64,000 nucleotides of DNA from Tepidisphaera sp. (GTDB lineage: Bacteria; Planctomycetota; Phycisphaerae; Phycisphaerales; UBA1924). The stretch lies in NCBI GenBank assembly GCA_016124375.1, contig WGNV01000002.1:434001-498000 (forward strand), in the 5' to 3' direction. Shown here piece by piece: positions 59,203-64,000 of this stretch; the first letter of the stretch is position 1; each line of letters opens with the position of its first letter. The notes under the pieces were generated by a model. It was not told where the DNA came from. It saw only the letters and a program-made list of their open reading frames with translations, and made no database searches. Made by a program: the position numbers and the translations under genes.

Positions 59203-59445
59203 ATGACAGATCCAAACCGAGAGAAGGACGCGGTCCGCCGCATGTTTGCGAAGGTCATGGCCCAATGGGCGATGGACACGCTGGAACTGCGCCGCAGCGG
59301 CCTGAACCGGCCGGGGGCTCGGGTGGGGACGGGACAACCGATCGGGCCGTCGGAGCCTTGGCGGGTGGTTGGGCGCGGGTACGAGGCGGGAGCGCAGGCG
59401 CGGGCTTTGCTGGTGTGGAGGCCGGCTGGTCGCCGGGCGGCGTAG
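59203..59445 (+). CDS. Small protein of unknown function upstream of fliD
   Basis: 80 aa from ATG 59203, with GGAGGTCGGAG upstream. Basic: EKDAVRRMFAKVMAQWAMDT then LELRRSGLNRPGARVGTG, and an Arg/Ala-rich tail. The first half looks like a real amphipathic helix; the second half may be non-coding composition. Position 33 bases before the fliD start suggests a flagellar link, which is uncertain. Confidence 0.4.
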   Translation: MTDPNREKDAVRRMFAKVMAQWAMDTLELRRSGLNRPGARVGTGQPIGPSEPWRVVGRGYEAGAQARALLVWRPAGRRAA

Positions 59446-59478
59446 CGCTTCGTGCGGAGCGGAAGGAAGGAGGCTGCA

Positions 59479-62358
59479 ATGGCCGGGATCACGACCGGGA
59501 CGGGCATTTTCAGCGGCATCAACACCTCGCAGTTGATCGACCAGCTGATCCAGGCGGCAAGCGGGCCCAAGATTCAGGCACAGAACCGCCAGCAGCAGCT
59601 GCAGTTTCAGCAGGCGGCGTACCTGGACATCAACACGCGCTTGAGCGCGCTGCGCGACGCGGCCCAGGCGTTCCGCACCAACAAGACGTTTCAGTTGAAG
59701 ACGGCGGCGGCCTCGAACACCGACGCGGTGTCGGTGTCGGCGGACACGACGGCGGCGCAGGGGTCGTACACGTTCCTGGTGGACCGGCTGGTGACGACGC
59801 AGCAGGCGCTGTCGCGCGGGTTTTCGGACAAGGACGTGTCGCCGCTGGGTGCGACGGCGTTTACCTTCGAGGGGAGCGAGGCGCGGCTGGACAAGGACGT
59901 GAACCTGTCGGACCTGAACAACGGCGAGGGGGTCGCGCGCGGGAAGATCGTGATCACCGACCGGGCGGGCAACAGCGGGACGGTGGACCTTTCTCGCACC
60001 ACCACGGTGAACGAGGTGCTGGACGCGATCAACAACAACACCGGGGGCGTGCACGTGAGCGCCTCGGTGCAGGGCGGGAAGTTCGTGATCGCGGACACCA
60101 GCGGCGGCACGGGGTCATTGACCATCGCCAACGGCACGGGCTACTCGACGGCGGACAGCCTGGGGATTTCGGGCTCGAACGCGGGGGGCACGATCACCGG
60201 CAGCGACGTGTACACCCTGAGCGGAAACTCGCCCCTGGCGGCGTTGAACGACGGGCGGGGCGTGTTCATCCGGAACACCATCGGCGACACGGCGTTCAAC
60301 TTCAAGATCGACGTGTCCGACCAGTTTGGCGGGTCGGACAGCGTGAAGGTGAACATCGGGGACGTGTACGAGAACCAGACGCAGTCGGACGGCACCCAGA
60401 AGCTGGTCAAGACGCAGGGCGCCGTGACGACGGTGCAGGGGGTCCTTGACCGGATCAACAGCGCCCTGACTGCGGCGGGCGTGAACAACGTCTCGGCGAG
60501 CATCGACACTGCCAACGGGCGGATCGTGATCAACGATCCGGACGGGACGCACACGATCAGCGTGAGCGAGAACACCGACAGCACCGCGGCCGACCTGGGG
60601 CTTATCAGCGGGCCCAGCACCACGGGCGTGCAGGGCAAGCGGATCTTTGCGGGGCTGAACTCGACCCTGGCCCGGGGGCTCAATGGCGGGGCGGGCATCG
60701 GGGGCGACGGGGTGCTCAACTTCACCCTGCGGGACGGGAGCTCGTTCAGCACCACGGTGGACACCACCGGCAGCCTGTCGGACATCTTCGCGCAGGTGAA
60801 GTCGGCCAGCGGGGGCAAGGTGAACATCGGGCTGGACAGCAACGGGACGGGGATCGTGGTGCAGGATCTGACGACGGGGTCGGGCAGCCTGCAGATCTCG
60901 GGCACCAGCGGCAGCGACACTGCGGCGGGGCTCAAGATCTCGGGCACGAGCACGACGGGCACGATCAAGTCGGGGAATCTGCAGCGGCAGTACATCAGCC
61001 AGGCGACGCTGCTGAGCTCGCTCAACGACGGGAGCGGGATCGGCACGGGTTCATTCCGAGTGACCGACGCGCTGGGCAACACGCAGGATTTCAACGTCAA
61101 CAGCAACGTGCAGACGGTGGGCGACCTGCTGCGGCTGCTGAACAACTCGAGCGTGAAAGTGAAGTTTGCGATCAACGCGAATGGCGACGGGATCGAGGCG
61201 ACGGAGGACACGTCGCAGAATGCCGCGGGGGCGCTCAAGATCAAGATCGAAGACACCAGCGGGACGGTGGCCAAGAGCCTGACGCTGGCGGGCGAGGCCT
61301 CGGGCACGGGAACGGACAACAAGATCACCGGGTCGTTCGAGCGGAAGGTGACGTTCGCGGTGGGCGACACGCTGCAGCAGACGATCGACAAGATCAACGC
61401 GGCGGGCGTGGGCGTAACGGCGTCCCTGGTTCAGGACGGCAGCGGGACAACGCCCTACCGGATTTCGCTGACCAGCCAGCAGAGCGGGGCGGGCGGGCGG
61501 TTCATCATTGACACGGGCGGGTTTGACCTGGGCCTGCAGACGCTGGAGAAGGGGCAGGACAGCCGCGTGTTTTACGGGAGCGCGGACGCCTCGCGTGCGA
61601 TCGCGGTGACGGGCTCGACCAACACGCTGAACACGGTGGTGCAGGGGGTGAGCCTGAACCTGAAGGCGACCTCGAGCACGCCGGTGACGGTGAGCGTCAC
61701 CAGCGACACGGACTCGATCGTGGCGGCGGTCAAAACGTTCATCTCGACGTTCAATACGGCGGTGACGCGGATTGACGCGCAATCGAACTACGACGAGAAC
61801 TCGAACCGGGGAGGGCCGCTGCTGGGGGATTCAACGACAAGCTCGCTGCGGGCGGCGTTGTTCCAGACGCTGCAGAAGCCGGCGCAGGGTGTGTCGGGGC
61901 GGTACCAGTCGCTGCTGGACGTCGGGGTGACGATCGGGGACGGGGGCTCGGTGTCGCTGGACGAGACCAAGTTCCGGAATGCGCTGAGCACGGATTTCAA
62001 CGCGGTGGCGAGCCTGTTTTCAGCGCGGGTGCAGGTGAACGACCAGTACCTGGACGTGGCGGGGACCGACGGGCAGGTCAAAGTGAAGAACCAGAACTCG
62101 GGCACGACGTTCTCGAGCCTGGGCATCGCGGGGATCTTCGAGAACTTCGCGAACCGGTACATCGACACGACCAGCGGCATCCTGACGATCGCGAGCAACA
62201 ACCTGACGGACCAGATCAACCTGCAGGGCGACCGGATCACCAACTTCAACGATCAGCTGGACCGGAAGCGGCAGACGCTGCAGGACCAGTTCACGGCCAT
62301 GGAGGAAGCGATCGCCAAGCTGCAGACGGCGCAGTCGTCGCTGAGCTCGATCGGCTAG
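59479..62358 (+). CDS. fliD: Flagellar hook-associated protein 2 (filament cap), unusually long
   Basis: 959 aa from ATG 59479, preceded by AAGGAGG with ideal spacing. FliD_N is at about 8-105 (SGINTSQLIDQLIQAASGPK, then QFQQAAYLDINTRLSALRDA). From about 140 to 640 there are several flagellin-hook-IN-like units, for example GGVHVSASVQGGKFVIADTS, GVNNVSASIDTANGRIVIND, GGKVNIGLDSNGTGIVVQDL and INANGDGIEATEDTSQNAAG. FliD_C ends the protein (TKFRNALSTDFNAVASLFSA, then a coiled-coil RITNFNDQLDRKRQTLQDQF). Usual FliD length is 450-650 aa, so the exposed region is greatly enlarged. It caps the filament and helps flagellin fold. fliS follows. Confidence 0.93.
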   Translation: MAGITTGTGIFSGINTSQLIDQLIQAASGPKIQAQNRQQQLQFQQAAYLDINTRLSALRDAAQAFRTNKTFQLKTAAASNTDAVSVSADTTAAQGSYTFLVDRLVTTQQALSRGFSDKDVSPLGATAFTFEGSEARLDKDVNLSDLNNGEGVARGKIVITDRAGNSGTVDLSRTTTVNEVLDAINNNTGGVHVSASVQGGKFVIADTSGGTGSLTIANGTGYSTADSLGISGSNAGGTITGSDVYTLSGNSPLAALNDGRGVFIRNTIGDTAFNFKIDVSDQFGGSDSVKVNIGDVYENQTQSDGTQKLVKTQGAVTTVQGVLDRINSALTAAGVNNVSASIDTANGRIVINDPDGTHTISVSENTDSTAADLGLISGPSTTGVQGKRIFAGLNSTLARGLNGGAGIGGDGVLNFTLRDGSSFSTTVDTTGSLSDIFAQVKSASGGKVNIGLDSNGTGIVVQDLTTGSGSLQISGTSGSDTAAGLKISGTSTTGTIKSGNLQRQYISQATLLSSLNDGSGIGTGSFRVTDALGNTQDFNVNSNVQTVGDLLRLLNNSSVKVKFAINANGDGIEATEDTSQNAAGALKIKIEDTSGTVAKSLTLAGEASGTGTDNKITGSFERKVTFAVGDTLQQTIDKINAAGVGVTASLVQDGSGTTPYRISLTSQQSGAGGRFIIDTGGFDLGLQTLEKGQDSRVFYGSADASRAIAVTGSTNTLNTVVQGVSLNLKATSSTPVTVSVTSDTDSIVAAVKTFISTFNTAVTRIDAQSNYDENSNRGGPLLGDSTTSSLRAALFQTLQKPAQGVSGRYQSLLDVGVTIGDGGSVSLDETKFRNALSTDFNAVASLFSARVQVNDQYLDVAGTDGQVKVKNQNSGTTFSSLGIAGIFENFANRYIDTTSGILTIASNNLTDQINLQGDRITNFNDQLDRKRQTLQDQFTAMEEAIAKLQTAQSSLSSIG

Positions 62359-62401
62359 GCGGGGTGACGAACGGGACGGGTGGGGGTTTTTCGTCGCGGG
62401 G

Positions 62402-62429
62402 TCAAGTCGGTGCCGGGTACGTTCGATAA
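62402..62429 (+). promoter_or_regulatory. Possible sigma-28 (FliA) type promoter before fliS
   Basis: TCAAGT (62402-62407) and TTCGATAA (62422-62429) approximate TAAAGT and GCCGATAA. Transcription would start only a few bases before the fliS ATG (62439), giving an almost leaderless message. The match may be chance. Confidence 0.3.
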
Positions 62430-62438
62430 AAACGCTGC

Positions 62439-62903
62439 ATGAGCGCTGCCGCCAACATGTCGTCGAACGCGAACGCCTACCTGCGGACGCGCGTCTTGAC
62501 CGCGACGCCCGAAGAGCTGCGGCTGATGCTGCTGGACGGGGCGATCAAGTTCTGCCGCCAGGGGCGGGAGGCGCTGGCGAACAAGCAGTGGGAAGCGGCG
62601 CACAACGGGATCAGCCAGTGCCGCGACATCATCTTTGAGTTGCTGACGACGATCCGAGCGGACGTGGACCCCGAACTGGCCAACAACGCCAAGGCGCTGT
62701 ACTCGTACATGTACCGCACGCTGGTCGAGGGGAAGTTTGAGAAGGATCTGGGGAAGATCGACAGCGTGATCAAGCTGCTGGAGTTTGAGCGCGAGACGTG
62801 GGTGATGCTGATGGCGAAGCTGGCGGAAGAGCGGGGGCAGCGGCCGGCGGGCGGCACGCCCGCGAAGCCCGAAGAGCGCGGGCCGCTGAGCCTGCAGGCG
62901 TAG
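62439..62903 (+). CDS. fliS: Flagellar export chaperone FliS
   Basis: 154 aa. Four-helix chaperone pattern: NAYLRTRVLTATPEELRLML, LDGAIKFCRQGREALANKQW, AHNGISQCRDIIFELLTTIR, LANNAKALYSYMYRTLVEGK, FEKDLGKIDSVIKLLEFERE. It binds unfolded flagellin C-terminus before export. A Pro/Gly tail of about 20 residues is extra. It follows fliD by 80 bases as in many flagellar operons. Confidence 0.93.
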   Translation: MSAAANMSSNANAYLRTRVLTATPEELRLMLLDGAIKFCRQGREALANKQWEAAHNGISQCRDIIFELLTTIRADVDPELANNAKALYSYMYRTLVEGKFEKDLGKIDSVIKLLEFERETWVMLMAKLAEERGQRPAGGTPAKPEERGPLSLQA

Positions 62904-63076
62904 CCCCTTGCGGCGATGGCGAGCCAGCCCGACGTCGCCGGATCTAGCTGAGAACTTGGTTCAGGAAGACCCGGACACGCGGATGCGCATGCCCGGGCGG
63001 ATTTGTTTTTGAATGTGCGTGATGCGTGGGGGCAAGGGCGCCGGCTCGCGAGGGGCCAGCGGCTCGCCGGTGCTGG

Positions 63077-64000
63077 TTACTTGATGATCACGACCTGGGG
63101 CGACATGAGCAGGACGGGGTCCTTTCGCAGTTGCAAAAGGCCCTGGAGGCTGGGGGCGAGCTGGCGCCAGGCGTCGTCGCCCACGAGCGTGCGGATGCTT
63201 TGGATGGCGCCCTGTGAGAGGCCGGAGGCGGGGAGGGGCGAAGAGGCGCCGCCGAAGCCTTGCATCGCGTCTTCGATGACTTCGCTGAGCGGGCGAGGGG
63301 CGGGGAACTCGAAGACTTCGTAGTCGTCGGGGAGGTTGACGGCGGCGGCGAGGGCGTCGAGGGCTTCGCTTTCACCACCGATTTCGTCGGCGAGGCCCAT
63401 GTCGATGGCTTTTTGGCCGGCGAAGAGCCAGCCGCCGGCGGTCTTGGAGAGATCGGTGTTGGGCCTTCCGGCGGCGACGCGGGACTTGAAGAGCTCGAAG
63501 GTCTGAGTCATCTTGGCGCGGACGCTGGCGAGTTCGTCGGGGGTCCAGGGCTGGTCGGAGGCGAACATGCCGGCCTTGGGGCCGCGGGAGCGAGAGGTGA
63601 TGTGGACCTTGAGGGTGTCGTAGAGGCCCTTCATGCTGTACTTGCCGCCGACGACGCCGATGGAGCCGACGATGCTGGAGGGATCGACGAAGATCTTGTC
63701 GCCGGCGGAGGCGATGTAGTACCCGCCGCTGGCGGCCATGTCGCCGACGCTGACCCAGACGGGCTTTTTGGCGGCGAGGCGCTTGAGGCCTTGCCACATG
63801 ACTTCGGAGGCGTTGGCGGAGCCGCCCGGGGAGTTGATGCGGAGCAGGACGCCCTTGAACTTGTCGTCGGCGGCGATGTCTTCGAGGGCATTTCGGATGG
63901 TGCGGCTGCCGACGCTGGCTTCGCTCATGAAGCCTCCCTCGGTGGAGTCGCCGTCGATGATGGCGCCGTCGACGTGGACGATGGCGAGGGCGGGGCCCTT
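63077..64000 (-). CDS. sppA: Signal peptide peptidase SppA, C-terminal part, cut by the window edge
   Basis: The frame is open from 64000 (KGPALAIVHVDGAIIDGDST) to the stop at 63077; the true start is outside the window. An ATG at 63928 is internal. The S49 protease fold is clear: GVLLRINSPGGSANASEVMW, VSVGDMAASGGYYIASAGDK with the catalytic Ser in AASGGYY, and IVGSIGVVGGKYSMKGLYDT. The paired catalytic Lys may be the one in SRGPKAG or lie outside the window, as in long SppA. It degrades released signal peptides in the inner membrane. Confidence 0.9.
   Translation of the reverse strand, partial: KGPALAIVHVDGAIIDGDSTEGGFMSEASVGSRTIRNALEDIAADDKFKGVLLRINSPGGSANASEVMWQGLKRLAAKKPVWVSVGDMAASGGYYIASAGDKIFVDPSSIVGSIGVVGGKYSMKGLYDTLKVHITSRSRGPKAGMFASDQPWTPDELASVRAKMTQTFELFKSRVAAGRPNTDLSKTAGGWLFAGQKAIDMGLADEIGGESEALDALAAAVNLPDDYEVFEFPAPRPLSEVIEDAMQGFGGASSPLPASGLSQGAIQSIRTLVGDDAWRQLAPSLQGLLQLRKDPVLLMSPQVVIIK

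Overview
The window is about 70% G+C and densely coded. It looks like a chromosomal segment of a Gram-negative, flagellated member of the Planctomycetota, most likely a Phycisphaerae-like lineage. Supporting traits are Kdo synthesis (kdsB), flagellar fliD and fliS, a lone ketosynthase pair with a GxxExxY protein, a tandem DUF1080 protein, a PQQ-type sugar dehydrogenase, paired ExbD proteins, and frequent short hairpin repeats between genes. The assignment is inference from gene content; no rRNA is present.

Left part (1-26.8 kb). A truncated secreted protein opens the window. It is followed by a ketosynthase-like protein lacking its catalytic histidines, a GxxExxY protein and a complete FabF-type ketosynthase. 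Next comes a leftward operon of sugar isomerase, cytidylate kinase and PlsC acyltransferase, then gcvH, and an ABC exporter ATPase with a double-FtsX permease. An ECF sigma factor with a DUF4349 membrane protein lies beside an MFS transporter, a cytochrome c/PQQ-type sugar dehydrogenase, a DUF1080 protein, a glycosyltransferase and tRNA-Leu(GAG). A cytochrome b561/catalase-like pair, a DUF58 protein, an FkbM methyltransferase, an IS200-like Y1 transposase inside a hairpin cluster, and NADP isocitrate dehydrogenase complete this part.

Island (26.8-29.8 kb). Three overlapping genes of much lower G+C follow icd: a DGQHR-domain (DndB/DpdB-like) protein, a protein with a HEPN-like helix, and a beta-class DNA amino-methyltransferase. 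They form a compact, apparently acquired modification or defence cassette and are the best candidate for an undescribed system. About 890 bases without a convincing gene follow.

Right part (30.7-64 kb). This holds a DUF1801 protein, a lipoprotein-like protein, a DEAD-box helicase, peptide deformylase, a TPR protein, kdsB, two paralogous M1 aminopeptidases, CTP synthase and panC. An eight-gene leftward operon follows (VWA protein, secreted protein, ExbB, two ExbD, two large envelope proteins and a zinc-ribbon protein). It predicts a proton-driven envelope machine. pyrH, frr, a membrane protein, fliD, fliS and the 3' part of sppA end the window.

Two large-scale patterns stand out. The + strand is C-rich in genes of both orientations left of about 33.6 kb and G-rich right of about 34.3 kb, so strand skew changes sign inside the window. 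A dispersed hairpin family with a TCC loop is oriented one way on the left and the opposite way on the right. One copy of this family sits in frame inside a coding sequence.
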